NCBI RefSeq assembly: GCF_026212465.1
Contig: NC_080052.1
Location: 16,875,846 to 16,939,845 of the forward strand
Source: Amaranthus tricolor
Taxonomy: Eukaryota > Streptophyta > Magnoliopsida > Caryophyllales > Amaranthaceae
Length of the DNA: 64,000 nt
Direction of reading: 5' to 3'
Position numbers and translations under genes: made by a program. The notes under the pieces were generated by a model, which worked only from the letters and a program-made list of their open reading frames with translations, did not search any database and had not been told where the DNA came from. Shown piece after piece: positions 33,101 to 44,388 of this stretch (within the stretch, counting starts at the first letter, position 1; the number at the start of each line of letters is the position of its first letter).

Positions 33101-36100
33101 CTTTTAAGAACTTGCTAACAGTACTTGATACTATCTTTCAGGCTGTTGTCGAAAATGTACCTTTGAAACAAACGATATTTAGTGACCTGGAGAAAGTCTG
33201 CCCTCCTGACTGTATTTTAGCGACAAACACATCAACTATTGACCTCAATTTGGTTGGAGAAAGGACCAATTCTCAGAACCGCATCATTGGGGCACATTTT
33301 TTTAGGTTTGATGCTTTTCTTGTTTTTCAATCCTTTACAGTTGTGAGAATTTTGAATTTTTTGTTTGGCCACTTGATGTTCTTAAAATGACTTTGTTAGC
33401 TACCTATATCTGAAAGACCGTAGAGGGACAAAACTTTTATGTCTCCAGTGTCCTTTCCATTGAATTTATGCATTACTACTGAAAACGACGCTATATTAGA
33501 GTTTGAATGACGTGTTTCAAACTCCAATATCACAAAGATCGAGTGTATGAAGTCTTGTGATGAACAATACACTTTCAATGAAAACAATTTTTGTAGGAGA
33601 TAATAATGCAAAAAAAATGACACAAAGATTTAACGAGGTTCACCCAATTAAGGCTACGTCCTCCGGTGTGTAGTATCTCACTTATATTATTACAAAGAAG
33701 TTCAAAGAACTCTCAAATGGAGAATTAAAATAGAGAAGAGATTAGGCTTGTGTTTAGGCTTAGGGTGTTTTGTGGATGGTTTTTGATGAGTATACAAGGT
33801 CACTATTTATAGGGACTGAGTTTATAACTGATTTACATATAAAAGACCACAAATAAATAGAGCAATTAACGCCTTGCAAGATCAATAGTTGCTGTCCAGT
33901 ACCCCTGCTCGACCCTTGCTTGTTCGAGCACATAATCAGCTCGTTTGAGCGCTTTACAAATGAGGCCACTGATGTGTATCTGCTAGCTACTGTCTTCTGT
34001 CTATTGAAGTGCTCATTCGAGCCCAGACCTGGTTGTTCGAGCACTGCGCCGATCCAGCTTCTAATTGCTACTGGTTCCATGCCTTGCATAAGTTAAGATT
34101 CTCTTTTGTAAAAGCATTCCAATATCAGTTACAAAATCATCACATCTCATCAACCACTATTACTAAGACTCCTTCAATGCATTTTAACATAATGCATCAA
34201 ACATCTTCATAAATTTCCCTCTTAATGTGCATACTCAATACACACACACACACACACACTTTAACACACATTAATTTACCCATGGGATTCCATCTCTATG
34301 CTCACATAATGCACAGAATTAACTTGGTGCACTCAAGTCATCAATTACACTAACATCTACCTTTAATAGGAGATTATTGTCGATTCAGGCTTGTTGCTTT
34401 TCTTTTTTTTTTTTTAAGTTGTGAGATATTTAGTGCTTGCTGATAAAAAAAACATTTGGCCACTTTATTGTTCTTAACGCTATCTTTGGATGACTTTTTT
34501 GGAAGGAAAGAAAAAGGAGACTTTGGTGTGTTTTCCTTCTAAAAAATTTCAATATTGGAAGGATTTATGTTTGTTTAAAATGTGAAGAAGTTCCAGTTTT
34601 CAATTATCTTCCCTCCATTTCTTTCCCGCTCCCTATTGTCATCCAAATCTAAATAAGGTTACATCCTATTTCCTTCCCTCCATTTCCTTTCATTTCCTCT
34701 TATCAAAACGTTAAAGATGGAAGTGGGTTGGTTGACATGATGGCTGCCCAAACACGACCCACCCAAGGCCCAATTCAACCCATGTCATGGCCCATCACGA
34801 AATGAGAAACATTGAGTTGCGCTTCATGCAGGTCGCGAATAATGGATTGGTTATTTAGGTACGACACGGCTTATGGCATGAGAATGGCCCACAGGGTAGG
34901 CACACGTGTTGACCCACTTCAGCAAAGCTCATGAGTTTCTTTTAATTAGTACTTTTTTAGACAATTTTCAAATATCAAGTTGAATAACTATTTAGAATTT
35001 ATTTATCATAACTAAATAAAACGAGGTATTTTTCGAAGTTAGTAGTTCCTATTTTTCGAGTATTATTGGGTCGGCACATGGCATGACATGAGTCATGCAC
35101 GACGTGACATGTGGGCATGAACCATGTATGGGTTTTATTTTTGGATTGCCAAACACGATATGATGCGACTCACAACACGACTTGGCACAAGTCATAATTG
35201 GCACAACATATGGGTATCCCAATACGACAAGATAGAGCCCGATTGGAAGGAAGTCTCATCGAGAGTTTGTAATAGAAGAAGATTAAAGTAATAAAAAGAT
35301 TGTGTTTGTTGATAAAATAATGAGTGTAAGATCCATCTTTCTCATTTTCGTCATCCTTGCATAACTTTTTATTTACTTGAAATGGGGTTGTGACATGATT
35401 GCAATTCCCTAGCATGAACTTCCTCAATTGACCTTTTGCATATTTCTTTCGTCAAATGAAGATTCCTCCTGAACTTTGATGAACTTAATTTCTAAGAAAC
35501 AATTAATTAAGAAGTCCAAGATTGAATTCTGAAATCACTTTGTTGTTGTTGCCTTAGTTTTGAGAGGCTCGAAGCACATTGAGGCAAAAACGTCCTTTTC
35601 TTGAGGCGCAAGGTGCGGGCTTTTTGTATGTGAGACGCACAATTACCCTAAATAGCTCCAAAATCAATTTTAAGATATATTTAATACTTAAAACAACATG
35701 AAATTTATATTATAATAACATACAAGTAAGATAAACACTACTCTAGCACATAAAGTCATAGGATAAGTCGATAAAATTGTCTTGCGTTGACAAAAGAAAT
35801 AAAAACTAAAACAAAGACGAGGGTAAAGAAAGTAAATAGTGGTTTTTGATACTTGAAATGTTTTATGGTACACTTAACAAACACTGAAAATCTAAATTGG
35901 AATCATCGTCCTCATAAGCATCTTCCCCATCTCCTGTATAGCTCTCATCATTACTATTATCCTCTCCTTCCTCATCAAGGTTAAGCAATAACCTTTACTT
36001 TTTTGTTTCTTACCCCTCAATAGCTTATAGGCACAAATAAGGGGTTATTTTATCTTTTCATTCAATAAATAGCTAAGAATCAAGGGTTATTTCAGTATTA

Positions 36101-39100
36101 TTAAGCAAAGACATGTTATTTATCAAAATCACATCTGGCATACACGACATGCAAAAGGCGCGCAAGGCGTGGTAGCAAGGTGCGCCTTTGAAGAGTCTCT
36201 AGTATAGTGTTGCACCTAGATTCATGAAGGCGTTTAAGTGATCGTCTCTTGGCGCCTCGCACCTAGGCGCGCCTTAGACAAGGTAAGAATTAGATCCATT
36301 TAACTCCAATGACTTACTTATGAGGTGGGTTCTCCACAAGTCACAGTTCTCATTCTTCTCAATCATCTGAATTAATTGTTCCATGACAGCTTTCTATTTT
36401 GAATACTAAACTTCTTCACGATATTCGGTCATTTAATGATTGTTATATGGCATGACTCAAAATCTTCAATCTCATCCAATTCTGAAAATCTAGCACATAA
36501 TTATGTGATATGCTTCTTTCTTATAAAACATGTAGCATGCTTATCTTCTGATTCTAATTCTGGAGTTCTGACTAGAGTACTAGTTTCTTGCTGATGATGC
36601 ATAACTGGCTCATCAGTAGGAGGAACGACAAATATATTCTTTTCTTCTAATTTTCTGTCCCAATTCCACGAAGATTTTTCATCACAGTAACATCATTGAT
36701 TATTGCAATTTTTCTCATTTTCAAGGCTAAGATTTCTGTAACCTTTAAACTGAGAACTGTAATCGAGAAAGATTCATTCTTTGCTTTGTCATCTAACTTG
36801 CTCCTCTTCTAATCTAGAATATGACACGACTCAAAAGGTGTCATATGCTTAATTGGTTTTTGTTAAGGCTCGATTCTATAAATACACTCAAGTAAAAATA
36901 GCTTTTCCCGGTTAATCTTCGAAAGCCCTTTTCTACGGGTATTAATTTTTCCACCTCCATCATTATGCCATTGTTTCTTTCGAAAACTCCATTTCGTGGC
37001 GGCATATAAACAATTTCAACACCCTTCAACCACATAAATTGCACAATCATGTGCTTTTGTCACGATGCTTAAGATTGTTGACAACATCTTCTTTAACCTT
37101 ATCTCCATATATCTGTATTTGATTTAATACGTTCATGACTTTTGTGTAGTAATCATTAATGCTTTATCTTTTTAAGTTTTGAGTCTGGTGGTCTTGGTCG
37201 TACTTCCTTGTAACTCTTTGAGCAAGGTATCCCAAGCTTGTCCGGATGAACTTGCAGGAACTATTCTTGGAAAAATTTGTATCTTTCACAACAACATTTT
37301 GATAGATCTGCAAAGCAATTTTGTGTTTGACAATCTCCTTCTTGGAAGGAGTAGCCTGCTTTGGTGGTGTGCCACTAGCATGAGAAAACATAGTTTTATC
37401 TTGAGAACCACTTTCCACTATCTTCGAAAAATCTCTGGCTCTTAAACTAGTCTTCATTTTGACACTCCAAAAATTATTCTCTCCTTTGAAAATGAGATTA
37501 TGGTTGAAGGTATGAGATGTTGAAGACGAAAAAGTCATGCGTTTGGGTTTTTTGTGTTTGGATTTCTCTATGGATATATGTGAAACCAATGTCTAGAACT
37601 TATGGCTCTTGATAACAATTGTTGGAGAGAAGTAGAGACTAGACTTTGTAAGAGAAGAATTTTAAAGTAATAGAACGGTTGTATTTGTGTTTGTTGTTAA
37701 TAAAATGATAAGTTCAAGATCTATTTATATAGGGTATGGAAGTGGTTTGATAATAATGGTGACATTTTGAAGACCCACAACCAACTCTTCATGTTCCTTT
37801 ATGAATCTAGACTTATACATGTACTTTATTAATAAAAGCATTCAAAAGTCTACAAATATACTAAAGGTCTCTATACCATACTAAAAGTCTTTTTAATTAA
37901 CTCCATTTGTCTCAAGAGTTTTGCTACACTCTTCTAAAATTTCATCCACAAATTTAACTTGTCATTTAATCCCATCCACACATTTCTCCCACTCTACATT
38001 AGTTACACCTTTTTACCCCATTTCTTCTTTTCTTTTGCTTGCACAAGATTTGTACTTGTAGCAAAAGCCATGTAACAAAAAGAGTAACTTTTATGAAGAT
38101 TGTAGAGGGCCAAAGTTTTTTGTCTATTGTGTCCTCATTGATGTGATGTCTAAAATTCTACCTCTAATAGGAAATTTCTGTCTGTGTTCTTTACTGCTTT
38201 CATACTGTAGATTTTTTTTCGTTTCTTTCTATTACCACTTGTTCATGATGGCTTCGTTTTCTTCTTTATTAGAAGTCTCTGTTGTACTGACACAATTAAT
38301 CTGTGGCAATCTATAAGCATTTAGCTCGTTCTTTTTAGCTCTTCTTAGCATGCTTCCATTTCTTCTGATATATTGAGGAAGTTGAACCTATTCTAAAACA
38401 ACATTCAGATAAACCTTTAAAATACTTCTAGCTATAGAATTCAGACTCCATGGAAATGATGCCATGAACAAATAAAGCAATCTGTTACTGATTCTTTATT
38501 AAGGTGTCTAAGAAGTTTATTTAGTAGTGAATATTCAGTTGATCTGTCTTCTGCTGTTGTATATTTACTTTCATTTGGGTGATGTTGCTTTATATTCTAC
38601 TAATTCTTGGGCTTTATTACTGACAGTCCTGCGCATGTCATGCCTCTACTGGAAATTGTGCGAACAAATAAGACTTCTGCTCAAGTTATTCTTGATCTCA
38701 TTGCAGTTGGTAAGACCATCAAAAAGGTGCCTGTTGTGGTTGGTAACTGTACCGGGTTTGCTGTCAATAGGGCTTTCTTCCCATACAATCAGAGTGCTCA
38801 TCTTTTGGCGAACTTGGGGGTCGACATTTTCAGGATCGACAAAGTGATTAGTGATTTTGGCCTTCCTATGGGACCTTTTCAGTAATTTTTTCCACCTCTT
38901 CATGATTTTTATATGATGCATTCATGTGCTTTTTTCAGAACAATCTTTCACTTTTGTTGGGCTTAACCTTTACGGCCCGTTTGGTAGGTGGTAATAAACG
39001 GTGGTAATGGTAATGAAATACTAGTGTAATTTTGGTTGAAAAATCTTTTGGTTACCTTGATGGTCATGCTTGTCCAACTTCAATCATCTCATTTTCTTTA

Positions 39101-40838
39101 TAAAATTCATTCCAATGCATTACCATTGGGAGAGGTGGTATTAAGTGGTAATGGAAATTTGTAAACAAAATTTTTTTTTTGTGATTAAAGTTTCAGTACC
39201 ATGGGAATGATATGGAACTTTTGATGAAATTTTACACAATAAGTCATTCCCATTACCACCATTTAATACCACTAACCAAATGGGCGTTAATGTTTTAGCT
39301 GAAGTATGGTAGTTGAATCTTTGTTCATATCTATAGGCGGCACAAAATCTTATTAACTAAGGGTTCTTATTTTTTTTTAATAATTGCTTGTTTGGACTTG
39401 AAGGAACTGCATAGCCATTCTTTTATGCTTTTGTGTAGAGGTGTTCTTTCGGGTCAGGTGCTTCGGATCCGTTCATAATCAAGTCTTATGTTCACATTGG
39501 TTTTTACATAATTATGATTCATTTTGAAGTCAAACTAGGGTTCGGTTTTAACTTCAAGGTCCAGTAAATGTTGCACTGTTGAGTTTGTTTTGAACACCTC
39601 TACTTTTGTGCATCAAGGAGTGCCTAATGGGAACCTTCTTTATGGATGATAAACCATCTCATTTATCTACACATTACACTTCTATTTTCCTGGTCATTGT
39701 GTCTTCATTATAATCTGAATGATGGCTTTGGGGATGATAACTTGGTATTTCTTTAATTTACCAGGCTTCAAGATTTAGCTGGATATGGAGTTGCACTTGC
39801 AGTAGGAAAAGAATTCTGTGCCGCCTTCCCTGATCGTACTTTCAGTTCTCCTTTAGTCGAACTTCTTGTCAAAAATGGACGAAATGGTAATTGGTGAATT
39901 TGTAGGTATTAGTTGGTTTTTCGAGTGAGTTCTAGCATTTATATTTTTCTTATATATTTTTTCGTTTTTTTTTACATGAAAGGTAGAAACAATGGAAGAG
40001 GATACTATTTATATGAAAAAGGGAGCAAGCCGAAACCTGATCTCTCTGTGTTAACCATCATTGAAGAATCTAGAAGGTTGACAAATATTATGCCAGGAGG
40101 AAAGGTAAAGATGTGATTAAAGCTTTCTCATACCAAATGCTATTAGTAATTAATGGATCTTTCACGAGTTTATTCCTTCGATGCAGCCTATATCTGTATC
40201 TGACCAAGAGATCTTGGAGATGATACTCTTTCCTGTAGTGAATGAGGCATGTCGTGTTCTAGATGAAGGAGTGGTGGTTCGAGCATCTGATTTAGATGTA
40301 GCTTCTGTTCTTGGGATGAGTTTCCCTTCATATCGGTCTGTCTTTGACTTGACTGATTTGAGTTTGTCTGAAATTTTTTAAATAGTTTTAACTAACATTT
40401 TTTTTTGTTCTAGTGGTGGTCTTGTATTTTGGGCAGATACAGTTGGAGCTAGCCACATATATGACTGTCTGAAGAAGTGGTCTAACCTGTATGGAAATTT
40501 CTTTAAACCATCACAATTCTTGGAGGAAAGGACTAGCAAAGGCTTGTTACTGGTTAGTGCATCATCCTGATTACCTGCTGCCTTCTTTTTTTTGTTTTGA
40601 TTTCTTTGACCGTAGGAGTAATTGATTTCTTAGATTCATGAATACTAATCAATTTGTCGATTCAACCATTGAAAGACGAATAAAGACGTGGAAACCGTGT
40701 GTATATTAGAGTTGCTTAGATATATAGCTGTTGAACTTTGTGATGAAGAAATAAGAGAACATTGCCTCACATTTTCACATGTTGTCTTTCTTGCAGAGTG
40801 CACCTGCTCCACCATCTTCTTCAAGATCACGCTTGTAG
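25655..40838 (+). CDS. AIM1: Peroxisomal fatty-acid beta-oxidation multifunctional protein, AIM1-like
   Basis: Joins enoyl-CoA hydratase and L-3-hydroxyacyl-CoA dehydrogenase of peroxisomal beta-oxidation; Arabidopsis AIM1 also serves jasmonate and benzoate synthesis. 723 aa from 18 exons: 25655-25748, 25834-25905, 27591-27653, 27739-27795, 27874-27941, 28195-28276, 28351-28406, 30963-31265, 31340-31426, 32361-32535, 32861-32982, 33142-33305, 38627-38881, 39765-39886, 39983-40104, 40187-40335, 40414-40552, 40797-40838; phases join without a stop. Hydratase: KFSGGFDI (60-67), GLALGGGLELA (107-117), catalytic Glu115 and Glu135. Dehydrogenase: GGGLMGSG NAD loop (315-322), GAHFFSPAH with His445. 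Ends SRL, a type-1 peroxisomal signal. Exon 8 start is set by reading IMLSSKPITSEEG in register with the family. Closer to AIM1 than to MFP2 in its C-terminal half. Introns 2, 7, 10, 12 and 13 carry transposons; intron 12 is 5.3 kb. Confidence 0.95.
26060..27192 (-). mobile_element. TRIM-like non-autonomous LTR element in AIM1 intron 2
   Basis: Two direct repeats, about 26075-26285 and 26927-27192, share ACTAATATACTTACCTAAAA and GGGAGATGTTGCTGATATAC. Between them are 630 bp of non-coding DNA. On the minus strand TGGTATCAAAGC (26915-26926) touches the right repeat as a Met-tRNA primer site should, and CTTGAGGGGGCA lies before the left repeat as a polypurine tract. Small size and absence of coding sequence fit a TRIM or a heavily deleted copia element. 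The outer part of the left LTR is divergent, so that edge is uncertain. Confidence 0.7.
28963..29147. repeat. hAT-type MITE with 8-bp target duplication (AIM1 intron 7)
   Basis: 185 bp running from TATAGGTTTTCATTCAGG to GTTTTGAACACCTCTA. CATACAAG is present on both sides (28955-28962 and 29148-29155), a perfect 8-bp target duplication as made by hAT transposases. Ends match the copies at 39436-39602 and 62748-63693. Confidence 0.8.
29588..30091. repeat. Foldback/MITE-like element in AIM1 intron 7
   Basis: Starts TTGTTAGGGTCGGGATTCTA and ends TAGAATCCCAATTTTAATAA, which form an imperfect inverted pair. The interior is rich in GATCGTAGGATCGTA-like motifs. No certain target duplication, so superfamily and exact edges are open. 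Confidence 0.45.
30092..30962. other. AIM1 intron 7, remainder
   Basis: Contains an uninterrupted T run (30135-30172, 38 bases) and a 103-codon plus-strand ORF (30178-30489) with no family resemblance that I recognise. A minus-strand poly(A) tail of an old retroposon would give such a T run, but no matching target duplication was found. Confidence 0.35.
32529..32703 (-). mobile_element. tRNA-derived SINE with 17-bp duplication of the exon-10 splice donor
   Basis: Body 32546-32686 (141 bp), minus strand. It has a tRNA-like head with box A GTTAGCCTAGTAG (about 32670-32682) and box B GTTCGATTC (about 32627-32635), and an A-rich tail (CCCAAAACAAAAAAAACAAA). It is flanked by a perfect 17-bp duplication ATTCAAGGTAGTTTATT (32529-32545 and 32687-32703). 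The left copy is the end of AIM1 exon 10 plus its splice donor (TTCAAG|GTAGTT, donor at 32536), so the right copy is a second identical donor. Confidence 0.88.
33560..34270. mobile_element. LTR-like remnant in AIM1 intron 12
   Basis: Contains AACGAGGTTCACCCAATTAA then GGCTACGTCCTCCGG, a combination common in plant copia-like LTR regions. On the minus strand a TATA-like box is present (complement of CACTATTTATAGGGAC, about 33805), and the right part carries GTTCGAGCA repeats and an (AC)9 run (about 34241-34259). No coding capacity; ends not defined. Confidence 0.4.
34700..35165. repeat. Dispersed repeat with CACGAC-rich ends (AIM1 intron 12)
   Basis: GCCCAAACACGACCCACCC at the left and GATTGCCAAACACGATATG at the right, with many GCACGACACGG / GGCATGACATG motifs between, indicate an old dispersed repeat. 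Family not identified. Confidence 0.35.
35330..35427 (-). pseudogene. copia RT/RNase H fragment
   Basis: Reads MLGNCNHVTTPFQVNKKLCK, the segment of copia pol between reverse transcriptase and RNase H (family form M.NC..V.TPm..n.KL.k). Short and open only for this stretch. Confidence 0.6.
36841..37050 (-). pseudogene. copia integrase fragment
   Basis: VEIVYMPPRNGVFERNNGIM corresponds to the end of the integrase core (family form ...TPqqNGvaERkNrtl.E), including the catalytic Glu region FERNN. Flanked by stops and frameshifts. Confidence 0.65.
37164..37589 (-). pseudogene. copia gag (UBN2-type) fragment
   Basis: FKGENNFWSVKMKTSLRARD followed by FSKIVESG matches the start of UBN2/copia-type gag (f.GeNy..W...M...L...dLw.ive.g). 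The middle is insertion-damaged and no zinc knuckle follows. Confidence 0.7.
38973..39286. repeat. 314-bp Harbinger-type MITE (AIM1 intron 13)
   Basis: About 35-bp terminal inverted repeats (CGGCCCGTTTGGTAGGTGGT ... and its complement ...ACCACTAACCAAATGGGCG). TTA flanks both ends (38970-38972 and 39287-39289). Same family and same 314-bp length as 44862-45175. Confidence 0.85.
39436..39602. repeat. hAT-type MITE with 8-bp target duplication (AIM1 intron 13)
   Basis: 167 bp with perfect 11-bp inverted ends TAGAGGTGTTC / GAACACCTCTA, flanked on both sides by CTTTTGTG (39428-39435 and 39603-39610). It lies 150 bp from the Harbinger-type MITE in the same intron. Confidence 0.88.
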
Positions 40839-41010
40839 ATGGTATGTCGTCCGGGATTTCCACCAGCATGTTCACAAAATTATCCTGTACCAGCTATGGC
40901 GTCACTTCAGTGGCTCATTACATGCAACAAGCTAACTCTCGGCGTTGAGGGAATAAGGACCAAACAAAATGTATAAAATATACTTCATGATATTGAAATA
41001 TTAGAAAAGA

Positions 41011-41016
41011 AATAAA
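41011..41016 (+). terminator. Possible AIM1 poly(A) signal
   Basis: AATAAA about 175 bases after the AIM1 stop codon. Position fits a plant 3' untranslated region; the cleavage site is not known. Confidence 0.45.
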
Positions 41017-41672
41017 GTAGCATTATTTGTAGAACTGCATATTTATGGTTCTTGAAAGTCTTGTTCTTTTCTTAACTCGTATGATTTTGGCTCTTCGAAT
41101 TCTTAGAGGGACGAACAATTACAATAATCAGTATCTGAATGGATGATAAATGTTAATTCTGGCAGGTTGTAATAGCTTAAAGATACTGAAACTGTAGCTT
41201 CATTATGCACTACTGACTACAGTTTGATATTTGATGGTAATTGAGATTTTGGTCACGCTTGAAGATAGCTCTGACTGAAACTCTTGCAATGCACTAAAAA
41301 TATTAAGGCATTATTTGTATGCTTTTACTAGTTTATTTTTCTTGTTTACCTCACTATTTACTGAAGAAGTACACTTGATGTTTTTCTCCATAATTAAATG
41401 GATAATGAAATTTTTTTAGTAAAAGTAATATGTTAAATTGAAATGCTAGTAAATTCTGAGGCACTCTATTATTCTATTCAAAATTTTAGTTCGTGACTAT
41501 AAATATTAATAGTATACTACAGTTTCTTTGTTTAGTAAAAGAAAATATCAAATTGTGTTTGCTCTAGGCAAAAACAAGCAAGTCTAATCCTCCTAAATAC
41601 AACAAACAGTACAATTATCCTATATCCAAAAAACTAGAAAATAGAAATAATTTGCAGGCATAATGGTGGGAT

Positions 41673-43499
41673 TCAACTCTCTTGTCCAATTTCACCATCT
41701 AAAATTGCATGTCTTGTTAACACAATTTCCTTGACAAGATTTCTGTATGTAAAAGGTCTAACAGCAGCTCTCAGAAACAGTTCTGGTGGGATTCTACTCT
41801 TCTTAATCCTCTTCCTCCAAGGACCCATCCCTATCAACTTCCATTCTTCTCGACTCACCTTTGCTCGTTTACCTCTCAAAACAGTCTCATTGCCATCATC
41901 ATCCTTCAAATTCTCGCTTTCATTCTTCTCGATCTCTCCCCTTAATTGCTTGGCATAGAATTTGCTCGATCTTTCCACACTCCGTTTCACAAGATTCTCC
42001 ATCTCGTCGTTACTTCTTATTGCCTTGTCAAACTGTTCTTTCCAATACTTTTCATCCTCTTCGACATCCACATCCTCGTCTTGCAATCCCAATTCACCCT
42101 CTTCCTCATTCTCTTCCTCGCCATCATTTGTGTTCATCACAACATCATCATCATCATCATCATCATCTAGTACATAGTCATCCTCATCATCATCATCATT
42201 GTTCTCATCTCCATCATCCTCAACCCATTCACTAAACTCTTTCTCACTTACATTATCATTACTATAATTTGAACTAATATCATCCTCATCATCAGGAGCA
42301 TCACATCCCAACTCCATTTCTTCTAATTTCACCTTCCATTCCTTAGTGTAAGGATGCAAAAGTTGAACAGGATGATTCATCAACAAAAACTCCAAGCATT
42401 TCGACTTATTTTCATCACTCAGTTTCTCATAAGCCTTCACCACATCATCCACAAAGGCCTTCGGACTCACCCTCACAAGCTTACACAACCCACCAAAGTA
42501 AGTGCACAATTGAACTCTACCCTCATCATCCTCCAACTCAAACAAAAAATCCTGCTCAGTTTCAGGATCAAGAAACGGAATCATCGCCTTAAAGAAGTTC
42601 GCTTGAGGCTCAAACCGGCATTGAAAAACCGGTCTCTTCACATAAATTATATCAGGTCTCATCCAAGCTGCACATTGAGTAATCAAACCCCTAGTTTTGT
42701 TCCCTAATCTACCCATCAAATTCCATTTATCCAACCTTTGATCACCAGCTTCAAGCACTATCTCACTCACCAATGTCCATTGTTCCCATGGCTTATCACT
42801 AAGCCGCCATCTCGGATGTCGAACAAACACCCAATAATTCTGGAAACCCACATTAGAATCAAGCTTATTCAACCTATTCCCAAAATCCTCACACATTTCA
42901 TGTTGCTCAATCTTTTCCCACTCCTCATGACTCCTCACCTCACCTATAATTGTAGCGCACTCATCCGACATTCGACCTCGAATTGGGTCCCCAACAACAA
43001 TCCCACGCCAAGAATATGGACCAAATTCACCATACTTATACCAATCATATGGGTGTTTTAAATTTGGATCATCTTTGCTCATAAACCTAACCATTCTATC
43101 GTACCCTAAACCAATCATCTGAAGTTCATCTTCTGTAAAATTATCAGCATGAGATTTATGTGGGTTTTTGAGTCGGTAAAACAAACTTTCAGCTAATTTG
43201 CGGGATTTTCTCCTAGCATTGCGTTTAGCCTCGCGACGAAGCTCAGCACTGCCTTCTATACGACCAGTTGTAGGTGTTTTCTTGCTGCGACCAGCTGCAG
43301 GAGGAAAAGGAAGACATTTGTGGGTAATTTTGGAAGGTTTAGGGTTTTGGAGAAAAAAAAGTTTTAGGAATGAAAGAGGAGATTTTGGGATGGAAATCAA
43401 AATTGGCTTAACTATCTTTTTTGATTTGAATTGAGGGTTTTTAGGGATGAAAAGAAAAGGGTTTAAGGATTTAGAAAAGGTGAGGTCTTGAGGTAACAT
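41673..43499 (-). CDS. Acidic plant protein with probable chloroplast transit peptide, unnamed
   Basis: 608 codons without intron or stop, from ATG 43497-43499 to 41673; convergent with AIM1. The first 80 or so residues are rich in Ser, Pro, Lys and Phe and almost free of acids, as in chloroplast transit peptides. Residues about 80-105 are very basic (RREAKRNARRKSRK). A globular, Trp-rich middle follows (YDWYKYGEFGPYSWRGIVVG, WVFVRHPRWRLS, KWNLMGRLGNKTRGLITQC). About 405-480 is a Glu/Asp-rich low-complexity stretch with an eight-Asp run. The end is basic then hydrophobic (WRKRIKKSRIPPELFLRAAV). I believe close relatives exist across land plants but I cannot name the family or give a function. 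No catalytic motif seen. Confidence 0.85.
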   Translation of the reverse strand: MLPQDLTFSKSLNPFLFIPKNPQFKSKKIVKPILISIPKSPLSFLKLFFLQNPKPSKITHKCLPFPPAAGRSKKTPTTGRIEGSAELRREAKRNARRKSRKLAESLFYRLKNPHKSHADNFTEDELQMIGLGYDRMVRFMSKDDPNLKHPYDWYKYGEFGPYSWRGIVVGDPIRGRMSDECATIIGEVRSHEEWEKIEQHEMCEDFGNRLNKLDSNVGFQNYWVFVRHPRWRLSDKPWEQWTLVSEIVLEAGDQRLDKWNLMGRLGNKTRGLITQCAAWMRPDIIYVKRPVFQCRFEPQANFFKAMIPFLDPETEQDFLFELEDDEGRVQLCTYFGGLCKLVRVSPKAFVDDVVKAYEKLSDENKSKCLEFLLMNHPVQLLHPYTKEWKVKLEEMELGCDAPDDEDDISSNYSNDNVSEKEFSEWVEDDGDENNDDDDEDDYVLDDDDDDDDVVMNTNDGEEENEEEGELGLQDEDVDVEEDEKYWKEQFDKAIRSNDEMENLVKRSVERSSKFYAKQLRGEIEKNESENLKDDDGNETVLRGKRAKVSREEWKLIGMGPWRKRIKKSRIPPELFLRAAVRPFTYRNLVKEIVLTRHAILDGEIGQES

Positions 43500-44388
43500 T
43501 TGAGATTTGTTGGGTTAAGAATATTAGGAAGATGAAGGAAATTTTATGCAGAAAAGGTGAGTGATTTTGAGGAATATAACTCCTCTAGTAGATTACTAAG
43601 TGTTGGATTCAGAGTTTTGTTACAGGTCTTCCATGAAAGCAGCTTGACTTGACTGAGGAGAGTTTCAATGAGACTGTATTGTGTATTTCACCGATGATAA
43701 ATTGATAATAGGAATTAGGAAGTATGTGCTAACTGCTAAGTTATCAGCTATGATAAATTGATAATTTTGATATATCAAAGTATTTTCTTTAATCTCCATT
43801 TTAGAAATTATTTGTAAAATTTTCATAATCACCATTTACTCGCTATTCGTGACGGTTAAAAATATATACTGACATTACCTTTCTAATAACAAATTCTAAC
43901 TCATTTACCAATTGTGGCTAATTGAATATACTCATGAATTCTCTATCCACCTTATGCTTACCTCATATACACTCATTGATCTTATTGATTTATTTAAATT
44001 TTCATTTCAACCATCTCAAACATAAAATTTTAATGATATAAAATTAAAATTTACGATGAATAAGTCATCATATTATTAAAATTTAAACTTCAGATAATAA
44101 TGTATGAAAGTATTATAAAATAGTAATAATAAATATTAGGAAGATGAACATATAAGACATGTAAGATCTTATATCCACCACTTACCCACTATGCATAGTA
44201 GGTTAGACTTTTCATACCATACCCACCCATTATCCACCAAATTTATACTTACACCTGCCTCGTCTAAGACATATGTGGTGTGAAATCCATAAAATTATGT
44301 CCATTTGCCAAATAAAATTAGGTTAAAACCTGAAAAAATATATTATATTCCTATTAATTTTCTATTAACCACCTAAATTGAATCATAT
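43500..44388. other. Intergenic, 5' side of the acidic-protein gene
   Basis: AT-rich sequence that should contain the promoter and leader of the gene at 41673-43499. No repeat ends or further coding sequence recognised. Confidence 0.4.

Larger units (their letters stand above)
35250..37900 (-). mobile_element. Degenerate Ty1/copia retrotransposon in AIM1 intron 12
   Basis: Minus-strand order fits copia: LTR edge (TGTTGGAGAG at 37620 on the plus strand), a decayed primer site TTGTTATCAAGAGCC, gag (37589-37164), integrase residues (about 37050-36841), then RT/RNase H residues (35427-35330) and an LTR-like remnant (about 35335-35250) resembling the right LTR (TTAAAGTAATA.AA, GTTTGTTG.TAATAAAATGA). 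35555-36290 is a different repeat, rich in GGCGCAAGG/GGCGCGCC, apparently inserted into it. All frames are broken. Confidence 0.65.

Noticed and set aside
41731..42235. Overlapping plus-strand ORFs, one histidine-rich
   Set aside because: They are antisense shadows of the 608-codon gene; the His/Ile/Ser runs mirror its poly-Asp GAT/GAC codons.
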